Positions 35,221-44,538 of a stretch of 64,000 bases of DNA are shown here, piece after piece. The DNA lies in assembly GCA_963792385.1 (NCBI GenBank), contig CAWBVZ010000003.1, forward strand, positions 664,575 to 728,574. The letters are read 5' to 3'. Within the stretch, counting starts at the first letter, position 1; each line of letters opens with the position of its first letter. Origin of the DNA: DASSUW01 sp963792385. GTDB lineage: Bacteria > Actinomycetota > Thermoleophilia > Solirubrobacterales > Solirubrobacteraceae. The notes below the pieces were generated by a model that had not been told where the DNA came from, searched no databases, and saw only the letters and a list, made by a program, of their open reading frames with translations. The position numbers and the translations under genes are program-made.

Positions 35221-36714
35221 ATGTTCCATGCTTCGATTCGCCGTGCCTGCGGCCGGCGGAAGATGGTCGTCGCGCTGATCGCGGCAACCGCGAGCGTTGC
35301 GGTGCCAAGCACCGCGACCGCCGCCACGCGCTACCTGAGCCCGTCTGGATCCGACTCCGCGGCGTGCACCGCGATGGCTCCGTGTAGGAGCTTCGACCGC
35401 GGTTACCGCGTGTCAGCTCCGGGCGACGTCGTCGAGGTCGCCGGCGGCAGCTACGGCGGCCAGACGATCCCGGCGATCGCCGGGCGATCGGGCGCGACGG
35501 TGCAGGTCCGCCCCGCGATGGGCGCGACCGTGACGGTCGGCGATCTCAACATCGACGGCAGCTACGTGACGGTCCGGGACGTGAAGGCGACGTTCGTCAA
35601 CATCGATGCCGGTGCGACGCAGGCGACCGCGGTCACGGTCGCCAATGTGACGACCGGCGGGATGTGGATCAACAACGTGCGCGACCTGGTCGTGCAGGGA
35701 GGGAGCATCGGGCCGCGCAACAACGACGCCGCGGTGAAGGTCGGGTCGGGGCCGAGCTCGTACAACGTGACGTTCGACGGCGTCGATTTTCATGACTCGA
35801 CGGCGACCGACTCGGCGGTCCATACCGAGTGCCTGTGGGCCGGTGACGTGCAGGGCTTGACGGTCAAGAACTCGCTGTTTCGCAACTGCGCGTACTTCGG
35901 GCTGTTCGTCACGCATCTGTCGGGCTCGATGCCCAAGAACCACGTGATCGAGAACAACGTGTTCGAGCACACCAAGCAGTGGAACGGCCAGAACGCGCCG
36001 TACTCGATGATGGTCGCCGGCCACATCACCACGATGGACACGTTCACGTTCCGCAACAACACGTTCGAGACCGAGGTCGCTCTCGAGCCGGCGAACGTCG
36101 TCAACTCCAAGATGGTCGGCAACATCGGCGTCGCGGCGAGCTGCAAGGGCGGAGTGACGTACTCCTACAACGTCTGGTCCGCGCGCACCTGCGGCTCGAC
36201 CGACCGCCAAGCATCCAACGTCGGCTCGTTCTACACCAACCCGGGCGCGCACGACTGGCGGCTGAAGTCCGGGTCACCGGCGATCGACCGCGCGAGCCCG
36301 ACCGACTACCCGGCGACCGACAAGGCCGGCGCGACGCGCAAGGGGCTTCCCGACGCCGGCGCGTACGAGTACGGCGGCACGACGTCCAGCCCGACGCCGA
36401 CACCCACGCCGACGCCGCCGGCCGCCAACGACACGCAGGCCCCGTCGGTGCCGCAGGGCATGGCGTGGACGACCACGTCCCGGACCGCCCTCGGGCTGCG
36501 CTGGAACGCATCGACCGACAACGTCGGTGTCACGGGCTACCGGCTCTACCGCAACGGGACGCGGGTCGCGACCACGTCGGCCACGAGCTACGCGGTGTCG
36601 GGCCTTGCGTGTGGCACGAGCTACACGATCGGCCTGACGGCGGTCGACGCCGCCGGCAACGAGTCCAACCGCGCGCAGGCGACAGGGACGAAGCGCACGG
36701 CCGCCTGCGGCTGA
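35221..36714 (+). CDS. Secreted beta-helix protein with short linker and one FN3 domain (paralogue 4)
   Basis: Protein of 497 residues. The signal peptide ends TATAA near residue 35. The beta-helix (about 36-385) is almost identical over long runs to paralogue 2 (NNDAAVKVGSGPSSYNVTFD, LWAGDVQGLTVKNSLF, HLSGSMPKNHVIENN). A Thr-Pro linker of about 12 residues precedes one FN3 domain ending RAQATGT. ATG at 35221 follows AAGGGAGGG. It lies directly behind paralogue 3 in the same orientation. It lacks the C-terminal domain of paralogue 2. It converges with the oxidoreductase gene at 36743. Confidence 0.82.
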   Translation: MFHASIRRACGRRKMVVALIAATASVAVPSTATAATRYLSPSGSDSAACTAMAPCRSFDRGYRVSAPGDVVEVAGGSYGGQTIPAIAGRSGATVQVRPAMGATVTVGDLNIDGSYVTVRDVKATFVNIDAGATQATAVTVANVTTGGMWINNVRDLVVQGGSIGPRNNDAAVKVGSGPSSYNVTFDGVDFHDSTATDSAVHTECLWAGDVQGLTVKNSLFRNCAYFGLFVTHLSGSMPKNHVIENNVFEHTKQWNGQNAPYSMMVAGHITTMDTFTFRNNTFETEVALEPANVVNSKMVGNIGVAASCKGGVTYSYNVWSARTCGSTDRQASNVGSFYTNPGAHDWRLKSGSPAIDRASPTDYPATDKAGATRKGLPDAGAYEYGGTTSSPTPTPTPTPPAANDTQAPSVPQGMAWTTTSRTALGLRWNASTDNVGVTGYRLYRNGTRVATTSATSYAVSGLACGTSYTIGLTAVDAAGNESNRAQATGTKRTAACG

Positions 36715-36742
36715 GCGAGTGAGCGCTGTGCCGTCGCCGCCG

Positions 36743-37822
36743 TCAGGCGGCGACGGCGAGCTCGCCGACGGTGACGCTGAGGCCGCCGGCGTCGAGCGAC
36801 GTCTGCAGCGCCTCGAGGATCTCCACGACCGCCACGCCCTGGGCTCCGCCGGTCATCGCCGGCTCGATGCCCCTAATCGAACGGGCGAACTGGCGGCACT
36901 CGATCCGCAGCGGCTCCTCGGTGGAGATCTGCGGGCTGTAGATGTCGCCCGAGCGCACCTGGACGTACTCGCCGTAGGACGCAGGCTTGCTGTCTGAGCA
37001 GCTGCGGGACACGCTCTTGTCGTACACCGTGACCTTGCCTTCGAGGCGCATGTCGTCGAAGACGGCCATCTTCTCCGAGCCGACGATCGTCGCGCGGCGC
37101 ATCTTGTGCGGGTCGAGCCATGAGAGCTGAAGGTGCGCGATCACGCCCGACGGATAGCGCAGCAGGCCGAACACGACGTCTTCGACGCCCGGATGGATGA
37201 AGCACTGTCCGTGCGCCGCGACAGACTCCGGCGCCTCGCCGAGCAGATGGAGCAGGACCGCCACGTCGTGGGCGCCGAGCGACCACAGGGCGTTCTCGTC
37301 CTCGCGCACCTTCCCGAGGTTGACGCGGTTCGTGTAGATGTACCGGATGTCACCCAGCGAGCCCGACTCGCACAGCTGCTTGAGCTTCGCGACGCCGGGG
37401 TGATGCACGAGGAGGTGCCCGACGAACAGCACCCTGTCGCGCCGCTCGGCCTCTTCCACTAGGAAGCGCGCGTCGGCCACGTTCGTGGCCAGCGGCTTCT
37501 CGACGAACACGTGCTTGCCGGCTTCGAGGGCACGCGCGGCGAGCGCGCGGTGCGTGGGAACACTGGTCGCAACCGCGACGGCATCGAGCTCCGGGTCCGC
37601 GAGCATCTCGTCGAGGTCGGTGCTCGCCCTGGCGTCCGGGAATTGCCGCGCCGACCGGGCCAGGATCCCTTCGTCGAGGTCGCAGAGCCACGCTAGCTGT
37701 GTCTCCGGCAGTGCGTGAAAGGCACGGGCGAGGTTGGGGCCCCAGTATCCGAGCCCGAGCACGCCGACTCGGACGGGGGCCGCGGGCGCAGCGTCAGCGC
37801 CGAAGGGAAGGTGAAGGCTCAT
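36743..37822 (-). CDS. Gfo/Idh/MocA-family NAD(P)-dependent oxidoreductase
   Basis: Protein of 359 residues. An N-terminal Rossmann domain has VGVLGLGYWGPNLAR, VAVATSVPTHRALA and the family hallmark EKPLA (HVFVEKPLATN). The C-terminal GFO_IDH domain contains GAHDVAVLLHLLGE, where the catalytic HD pair sits. In polysaccharide loci, relatives such as WlbA oxidise the 3-position of a UDP-sugar acid before amination. No aminotransferase gene is seen in this window, so the product sugar stays open. It lies 85 bases downstream of the giant surface-protein gene and may share its transcript. Confidence 0.83.
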   Translation of the reverse strand: MSLHLPFGADAAPAAPVRVGVLGLGYWGPNLARAFHALPETQLAWLCDLDEGILARSARQFPDARASTDLDEMLADPELDAVAVATSVPTHRALAARALEAGKHVFVEKPLATNVADARFLVEEAERRDRVLFVGHLLVHHPGVAKLKQLCESGSLGDIRYIYTNRVNLGKVREDENALWSLGAHDVAVLLHLLGEAPESVAAHGQCFIHPGVEDVVFGLLRYPSGVIAHLQLSWLDPHKMRRATIVGSEKMAVFDDMRLEGKVTVYDKSVSRSCSDSKPASYGEYVQVRSGDIYSPQISTEEPLRIECRQFARSIRGIEPAMTGGAQGVAVVEILEALQTSLDAGGLSVTVGELAVAA

Positions 37823-37907
37823 CGCGATCCATCATCGCCGCGGTGGCTCCCGCACGGAAGCGGATTGCCTGGCCGATAGTCGAGCCGTTGCCCATCCTTC
37901 CGGCGCA

Positions 37908-40900
37908 TTAGGGCGCGTCGCTCGCGCGGCGATAGACCACGTCGGCCCAGTAGTTGCTGGAGTTGTAGGTGGAAGTCGGGAACCCGCCGCCTGCGCCGTA
38001 GCGGTACACGCCGTTCGCGCTGACCGAGTTGGCCAGAGCGTGCAGCGGCCCGTTGTCGACGCCGGTAGCGAAGAACGCCGGTGTGAACGCGAAGAAGCCG
38101 GCGCTCGAGTAGACCGAGGTCACGTACGTGGTGTTCGCGGTCACGGTGACCGGCGTCGTCAGGACCCCCTGCTGCCAGCCGGAGGCAGTCTCCCCGGTGA
38201 AGTTGACCTGGGCGAGCTGCGTGCCCGTACTCGACCATAGGTGGCCGACGTGGGTGCCGGTGTCGCCGGTGCCCTTGTAGAACCGCAACGCGGTGATCGT
38301 CCCGTTCTCGTCGGCCCGGAACTTCGTGCCCACCTCGATCGGCTGGGAGTCGTGCACGGCGACCGGCGAGGCCGGCGAGGTGCTGGACGGCCAGATCGAG
38401 CACGGGCAGCCCGCGGGCGCGACCACGGTCACGTTGACGGGAGCCGACGTCCGGGTGTTGCCGGCGGCGTCCCGGGCGACGGCGGTCAGCGTGTGCGGGC
38501 CTGGGGTGGCCGTGGTCGTGTTCCAGCTGACCGAGTACGGCGATGCCGTGTCCTCGGCACCGAGCGCCGTGCCGTCGAGGCGGAACTGGACGCCGGTGAC
38601 GCCGATCGCGTCCGCCGCATTAGCGGAAACCGCGATGGTTCCGGTCACGTTGCCCGCGCTGGGCGACGTGATCGACACCGTCGGGGCAGTGGTGTCGGCG
38701 TTGACCCCTGTGGTGAAGGTCCACGTCCGGTCTGACGCGAGCGCGTTGCCGGCCAGGTCCTTGACGCCGGTCGCGCCGCCCTTGACCGTGGCCGTGTAGT
38801 TGGTGGACTGCAGCAGCGCCGTCTGCGGCTCGAGCGTGGCCGTGCGCGTCGTGCTGTCGTAGCTGAGCGTCGTGGTGACTGCCGCGCCTGCGGTCGTGCG
38901 CAGCGACACGTTGCTCGCAGTGATCGTCGCAGGGTCCATCGGCTCGTCGAACCGCGCCGACACGTCGGTGTCGGTCCCTACGCCGGTCGCGGCGTCGGCG
39001 GGTGTCAGCGTCGTGATCGTCGGTCGCGTCGAGTCGAGCTCACTCGCGCGCCGGTACACGACGTCTGCCCAGTAGTTGCTCGCCTGGTAGGTGGAGGTCG
39101 GGAAGCCGCTCGCGCCGTAGCGGTACACGCCGTTGCTGCTCGTGGCGTTCGCCAGCGCGTGCAGGGGCCCGTTGTCCACGGCGTTCGTGAAGAACGAACT
39201 GCTGAACACGTAGTAACCGGCGCTGGAGTGGTAGGACGCGATGTAGACGGCGTCCTTGAGCACCGGGACTGCGCTGCTCAGCTGCACTTGCTGCCAGCCG
39301 GAGGCGGTTTCGCCGGTGAAGGTGGCCTGGGCGAGCTGAGTGCCCGTGCTCGACCACAGGTGGCCGACATGGGTGCCGGTGTCGCCGGTGCCCTTGTAGA
39401 ACCGCAGCGCGGTGATGTAGCCGTTCTCGTCGGCGCGGAACTTCGCGCCCAGCTCGATCGCCTGGCTGTCGTGCACCGCGGAGGTCGTGGCGGGTCCCGT
39501 CGTCGGAGCCCAGATCGAGCACGGGCAACTGCCCGGCGCGACGACCGTGACCGTGACCGGGGCCGATGTGCGGGTGTTGCCGGCGGCGTCGCGGGCGACG
39601 GCGGTCAGGGTGTGAGATCCCAGGCTCGCGGTCGTCGTATCCCAGTTGACGGAATACGGCGAGGAGGTGTCCTCGGCGCCGAGCGCCGCCCCGTCGAGGC
39701 GGAACTGGACGCCCGTGACGCCGACCGCGTCGGCCGCCGTCGCCGCCAGCGTCACGGTGCTCGTAAGCGTGTCGCCGCTGGAGGGTGCCGTTATCGAAAC
39801 CGTCGGGGCCGTCGTGTCGGCGTTACTCGCCGTCGTGAAGGACCAGGTGCGGTCGGACGCGAGGGCGTTGCCCGCGAGGTCCTTGACCCCAGTCGAGCCG
39901 CCCCTCACCGTTGCCGTGTAGGTCGTTGACGGCGTGAGCGTCGCCGACGGGTCGAGCGTTGCCGTCCGGGTGCTGTCGCTGTAGGCGACGGTCGCCGGCA
40001 CGCTCGTCGAGCCGGCCCGCAACTGGACCGTGCTCCCGGAGATCGTGGCCGGGTCCATCGTCTCGTCGAAGCGCGCGGTGACGTCGGTGTCGGTGCCGAC
40101 GCCGGTCGCCGCGTCGGCGGGCGAGATCGTTGTGATCGCCGGTGCCGTCTGGTCGACCTCGCTGGCGCGCCGGTAGACCACATCCGCCCAGTAGTTGCTG
40201 GAGTCGAAGCTCGAGGTTGGGAACTGGCTGCCGCCGTAGCTGTATACCCCGTTGCCGCCGCTGGCCCCGTTGGCGGGGGCATGCAGCGGCCCGTTGTCGA
40301 GCTGTGCCGTGAAGAACAGCGTGCTGTAGGCGAAGTAGCCGGCGCTCGAGTGGTAGGACGCGACATAGGTGGCGTCCTTGAGCACCGGGACCGCGGCGCC
40401 GAGCTGAACCTGCTGCCAGCCCGAGGCGGACTCACCCGAGAAGGTGGCCTCGGCGAGCTGCTGGCCGGTGCTCGACCACAGGTGGCCGACATGCGTACCG
40501 GTGTCGCCCTCGCCCTTGTAGAAACGCAGGCCGGTGATGTAGCCGTTTTCGTCGGCGCGGAACTTCACGCCGACCTCGATCGGCAGCCCATCGTTGATCG
40601 GTGATGCCGTGCCCGGGCCCGCGGTCGTGGGCCATAGCGAGCACGGGCAGCTGCCGGGGACGACAAGGGTGATCGTGACTGGTGCCGAGGTGCGCGTGTT
40701 CCCGGCAGCGTCGCGGGCGATCGCGGTCAGGGTATGCGAGCCCAGGCTGGCGGTCGAGGAGTTCCAGTTGACGGAGTACGGCGACGAGGTGTCCTCGGCG
40801 CCGAGCGCCGCGCCGTCGAGGCGGAACTGCACGCCGCTTACGCCGACCGCGTCCGCAGCGGTTGCCGACACCGCGATGGTGTCACCGCGCACAACTGCGT

Positions 40901-43900
40901 CGCCGTCGGCGGGCGCCGTCAGCGACACTGTGGGAGCGGTGGTGTCGGGCGGATCGGCGGTGGTGAACGACCAGGTGATGGGGTTGTCCAGCGCGACGCC
41001 GTCGCTCGCCTTGATCGTGGTGAGGAGACGAACGGTGTACGTCGTGGACTGGGCGAGCGCGGCGTTCGGCGTGAGCGTCGCAGTCAGGCTCCCGGCGTCA
41101 TAGCCGACCACTGCGGGAATCGTGGTTCCGTCCGGCCGCAGCAGGGCGAAGCTCGTGGTCGTGATCGTCGAGGCGTCCATCGCCCGTGAAAACGTCGCGG
41201 TCGGCCGCGTACTTGTGAGCTGGCCAGTCGCGCCGATCGCGGGCGTCCGGGCCGTGAGCGTCGGCGGCGGCTGCGGGCCCGCGCCGGTCGTGAACGTCCA
41301 TTGGACGGCGGAGGCGAGGGCGACGCCGTCGGCGGCCTTGACCGCCGTCGAGAGGCGCGCCGTGAACGTCGTCTGCCCGCTCAGCGACGCGACCGGCGTC
41401 AGGGTCGCCGTGCGCGTCGCGGGGTTGTACGCCACGGTTGCGCTGACGGCGGTCCCGTCCGGGCGCTCGAGCGTGAAGTTCTGCGTCGTCAGGGTGGCGG
41501 CGTCCATGTCGCGCGAGAACGTCGCTGTCACCGCGCTTCCGACGGGGACGCCCGTGGCGGCGTTGGCCGGCGTGGTCTGCGTGACGGCAGGCGGCGCCGC
41601 GGGCGGGGCCGAAGTGGTGAAGGTCCAGGTGTATGCGCTCGACAGCGGGGTGCCGTCGACCGATTTCACGGCCGTGGTCAACCTGGCGTTGAACGTCGTG
41701 GAGTACGGCAGCGCCGCACTCGGCGTCAGCACGGCGGCGCGGGTCGCCACGTCGTAGGCGACCGAGGCGGACACCGGGGTGCCGTCGGCCCGGGTGAGCG
41801 TGAACGTCGAAGAGGTGAGCGTGCTCGCGTCCATGTCGCGCGAGAACGTGGCCGACGGCGTCGAGGAGGCGCTTACGCCGCTGGCGCCGGCCGTCGGGAC
41901 GGTGCCCGTCACCGCGAGTGGGCCCTGCGGCACAGAGGGGACGATCTCGATCGCCGAGATCTGGGGATCGTCGGCGACGCCGTAGACCGAGCGGATGTTG
42001 AGCGTGCCGTCGGTGACGCTGATGCCCTGCACGGTGCGGATGAGCGCCGCCCGCGGCCCGACCGCGGCGTAGATGTCGATGTTCGCCAGGTCCGGGTTGG
42101 CCGGGGTGTCGACGATGTCCATGCCGAAGACGCGGCTCCCGGCCCCTCCGGAGACCTCGGTGCCGTAGTACAGCTCGGCGAAGTGGAAGCGCACGTCGTA
42201 GGTGCCGGATGGCACCGGCACGGCGTACGAGAACTGGCCCCAGCGCTCGCTCTGGTACATGGTCGAGTCGCTCGTGCCGCTGACGGCCTGGGTGGCGTTG
42301 TTGATCTGGCCGCCGGTGAAGAACTGGTCCGCGAGGAACGTGGCGCCGTTGAAGGACGTGTAGGCGCCGCCGGCGCTGTTGATCCGGACCGGGTTGCCGG
42401 CTGCGGTGAGTGCCGAGCTCTCGTTCGACGGGCCCGACTGGGAGCCGCCGACGACCGCGGTGACGACGTAGTAGTACCGCGTCGCGGACTGCAGCCCGAG
42501 ATCGGTGAAGGCCGTCCCGGAGACGATGGCGGAGTTCGCCCGCACGCCGAGCGGCGAGCCGTTGTTACGCGCGGCCTGGGTCCGGTACACGTGGTAGCCG
42601 GACGCGCCCGCGACCGGTGCCCAGGTGACGCGCACGCTGTCGGCTCCCTGTGCGATGGCGGCCGCGCCGGTGGGCGGCGGGACCGAGCTTGAGACGTTGT
42701 CCACGACGATGGTGTTGAAGGGCGTCTGCGGCTGGGCGTCCATGTCGGCGAGGATGTTCGTCGTCGCCTGCTGGATGCGGATGTCCGGCTCCCCGGTGTT
42801 AAGGGCGTTGCGTTCCAGCCCGCGCCACCAGTGGTTCGTGCCGGCCGTGACGACCAGCGCGCCGCTCGGCGCCGTGTACTTGACGGCGTTGACGACGGCG
42901 TTGCCGGGCGCGTAGACGCGGCCCGCGTCTTGGAGGATGTTGCCGTCGACGGCCGAGCTCGCGAGTGTGGTCGTGCCGGACGGCTCGAAGCCGTTGTCGA
43001 CACGGGTGTCCCACTCCCAGCCCACGAGGTTCGCACCGATCGACGCCGTTGCGCCGGGGGCCTGACCCGTGACTGTCGTGTAGCGCCACACGCGGTCGGC
43101 GCCCTGCGCCGCGGGCACCCGCAGCGGGAAGTAGGTGAAGTCCTTGTCGCCGATGTACATCGCGCCGGTGAGCGCGTTCTCCGGCTTGTTGGCGCCGGCA
43201 GGATCGCGCCAGGTGCCGGTCGGGATGCCGGATGGATCGGGCCCCCCGGACTGCGTGCTCTTGTAACAGACGAGCGTCCGGTCCTGGACACCGGTGGTCG
43301 GGCTCGCCTCGAAGCGCGTCTTCCAGTAGACCTCGTTCGCGCCCATGAAGAAGAGGTTCACGTTGTTATCGCGCGCCTGTTCGAGCGCGGTGCGCATCCC
43401 GGCGGTGTAGTACTCGTCGTGCGCCGTCGAGATGTACGTCTTGCCGGCGCGGGCGCGCAGCGGGGTCCGCTCGAGGTCGTCGCCAGAGATGTAGGAAACG
43501 TCGAAGCCCTGCGACTCCGTCCACTGCACGATCGGGTGATCGTTCTCGACGAACCAGTCCCGCTGGCCGGAGCGAGGCTGCTCGAACGGCCGGTCGTACG
43601 AGACCTTCACCGCGCGGCGGGTCCCCGCAACGGTGTCGGCGCCGGTGGAGTTGAAGTCGTACATCGACTTCCCGCCGTAGTTGTTGTACGCCTGGTACGT
43701 GGAGAACGACGTGCCGAAGACGATGTCAGGGGTCCTGGAGTCGTCGCGCACGACGAGCAGGATGTGCGAGTCGGCTCCGTTGTCGTTGCGGACGATCCGG
43801 AGCAGGTAGACGCCCGAGACCCACGACGAGTTGGTCGAGACCGTCGCCGACGTGACCCAGTTCCCGCAGTTGACCAGGCCGGTGGTGGCGTCGGTGGCGC

Positions 43901-44534
43901 ACGCGGCCTGCGTGCGGCCCGGCACGTTCCAGATCGTCGACATCAGCCGACCACCGTTGTCGTTGTAGTAGCCGGTGCGGTAGATCTCGACGTTGAACGT
44001 CGTCGACGGGCCGCCGTTGACCTTGAGGTCCACGGACTGGCCCTTGTTGATGCTCTGGGCGGCGGCGTAGCCTTCGATGCCGTTCGGCGCCGTCGCCAGC
44101 CCGCTGTTGAGCAGCTTCCAGCCGACCGAGCCCGGATAGCAGTTCTCGATCACGACGGCGTTGCCGGCCGAGCAGCTACGCGGTCGCGGTGTGATCTGCA
44201 CGGGCAGGGAGTCCGGAGACTCGACTCCGAGGATGATGGCCCGGACGGCGTAGTAATACGTCGTGTTGTTGGCCGTCGTCGTGTCGGTATAGCCGAGGCC
44301 GATCACGCCGCCGACGGGCGACACGCGTGTCGTAATCGTGGTGCGCGTCGTGCCGCGATAGACGTTGTATGCGGTCGCGCCGGCGGCCGCCTGCCACGCG
44401 AGCTCGCTACGCGCATCGAGCGCGATGCCGGTGACGCCGGTCGGCGCGGCGGCGTTGGCGGCTGTGGCGGCTGCCGAGATCGTCGCGAGTGCGACGGCGG
44501 CGAGCACGATGCTTCGAATCAGGACACGACGCAT
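37908..44534 (-). CDS. Giant secreted modular protein: DMF-like domain, malectin, Big_5 and three DUF4082 modules
   Basis: Protein of 2208 residues with a signal peptide (hydrophobic core IVLAAVALATISAAA). Approximate order: FN3 (30-115); a large domain resembling the C-terminal part of the N,N-dimethylformamidase large subunit (120-620; VEIYRTGYYNDNGGR, TAHDEYYTAGMR, GTNHWWRGL); FN3; a malectin-type carbohydrate-binding domain (720-880; FHFAELYYGTE); three Big_5 Ig-like domains (PSATFSRDMDAST and variants); then three Ig plus DUF4082 modules separated by two Big_5 domains (KFRADENGYI, LRFYKG, SSNYWADVVYRR). The frame is intact throughout. It starts four bases after the flippase stop, so they share an operon. 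Malectin and DUF4082 suggest glycan binding at the surface; enzymatic activity of the first domain is uncertain. Confidence 0.85.
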   Translation of the reverse strand: MRRVLIRSIVLAAVALATISAAATAANAAAPTGVTGIALDARSELAWQAAAGATAYNVYRGTTRTTITTRVSPVGGVIGLGYTDTTTANNTTYYYAVRAIILGVESPDSLPVQITPRPRSCSAGNAVVIENCYPGSVGWKLLNSGLATAPNGIEGYAAAQSINKGQSVDLKVNGGPSTTFNVEIYRTGYYNDNGGRLMSTIWNVPGRTQAACATDATTGLVNCGNWVTSATVSTNSSWVSGVYLLRIVRNDNGADSHILLVVRDDSRTPDIVFGTSFSTYQAYNNYGGKSMYDFNSTGADTVAGTRRAVKVSYDRPFEQPRSGQRDWFVENDHPIVQWTESQGFDVSYISGDDLERTPLRARAGKTYISTAHDEYYTAGMRTALEQARDNNVNLFFMGANEVYWKTRFEASPTTGVQDRTLVCYKSTQSGGPDPSGIPTGTWRDPAGANKPENALTGAMYIGDKDFTYFPLRVPAAQGADRVWRYTTVTGQAPGATASIGANLVGWEWDTRVDNGFEPSGTTTLASSAVDGNILQDAGRVYAPGNAVVNAVKYTAPSGALVVTAGTNHWWRGLERNALNTGEPDIRIQQATTNILADMDAQPQTPFNTIVVDNVSSSVPPPTGAAAIAQGADSVRVTWAPVAGASGYHVYRTQAARNNGSPLGVRANSAIVSGTAFTDLGLQSATRYYYVVTAVVGGSQSGPSNESSALTAAGNPVRINSAGGAYTSFNGATFLADQFFTGGQINNATQAVSGTSDSTMYQSERWGQFSYAVPVPSGTYDVRFHFAELYYGTEVSGGAGSRVFGMDIVDTPANPDLANIDIYAAVGPRAALIRTVQGISVTDGTLNIRSVYGVADDPQISAIEIVPSVPQGPLAVTGTVPTAGASGVSASSTPSATFSRDMDASTLTSSTFTLTRADGTPVSASVAYDVATRAAVLTPSAALPYSTTFNARLTTAVKSVDGTPLSSAYTWTFTTSAPPAAPPAVTQTTPANAATGVPVGSAVTATFSRDMDAATLTTQNFTLERPDGTAVSATVAYNPATRTATLTPVASLSGQTTFTARLSTAVKAADGVALASAVQWTFTTGAGPQPPPTLTARTPAIGATGQLTSTRPTATFSRAMDASTITTTSFALLRPDGTTIPAVVGYDAGSLTATLTPNAALAQSTTYTVRLLTTIKASDGVALDNPITWSFTTADPPDTTAPTVSLTAPADGDAVVRGDTIAVSATAADAVGVSGVQFRLDGAALGAEDTSSPYSVNWNSSTASLGSHTLTAIARDAAGNTRTSAPVTITLVVPGSCPCSLWPTTAGPGTASPINDGLPIEVGVKFRADENGYITGLRFYKGEGDTGTHVGHLWSSTGQQLAEATFSGESASGWQQVQLGAAVPVLKDATYVASYHSSAGYFAYSTLFFTAQLDNGPLHAPANGASGGNGVYSYGGSQFPTSSFDSSNYWADVVYRRASEVDQTAPAITTISPADAATGVGTDTDVTARFDETMDPATISGSTVQLRAGSTSVPATVAYSDSTRTATLDPSATLTPSTTYTATVRGGSTGVKDLAGNALASDRTWSFTTASNADTTAPTVSITAPSSGDTLTSTVTLAATAADAVGVTGVQFRLDGAALGAEDTSSPYSVNWDTTTASLGSHTLTAVARDAAGNTRTSAPVTVTVVAPGSCPCSIWAPTTGPATTSAVHDSQAIELGAKFRADENGYITALRFYKGTGDTGTHVGHLWSSTGTQLAQATFTGETASGWQQVQLSSAVPVLKDAVYIASYHSSAGYYVFSSSFFTNAVDNGPLHALANATSSNGVYRYGASGFPTSTYQASNYWADVVYRRASELDSTRPTITTLTPADAATGVGTDTDVSARFDEPMDPATITASNVSLRTTAGAAVTTTLSYDSTTRTATLEPQTALLQSTNYTATVKGGATGVKDLAGNALASDRTWTFTTGVNADTTAPTVSITSPSAGNVTGTIAVSANAADAIGVTGVQFRLDGTALGAEDTASPYSVSWNTTTATPGPHTLTAVARDAAGNTRTSAPVNVTVVAPAGCPCSIWPSSTSPASPVAVHDSQPIEVGTKFRADENGTITALRFYKGTGDTGTHVGHLWSSTGTQLAQVNFTGETASGWQQGVLTTPVTVTANTTYVTSVYSSAGFFAFTPAFFATGVDNGPLHALANSVSANGVYRYGAGGGFPTSTYNSSNYWADVVYRRASDAP

Positions 44535-44538
44535 GGGA

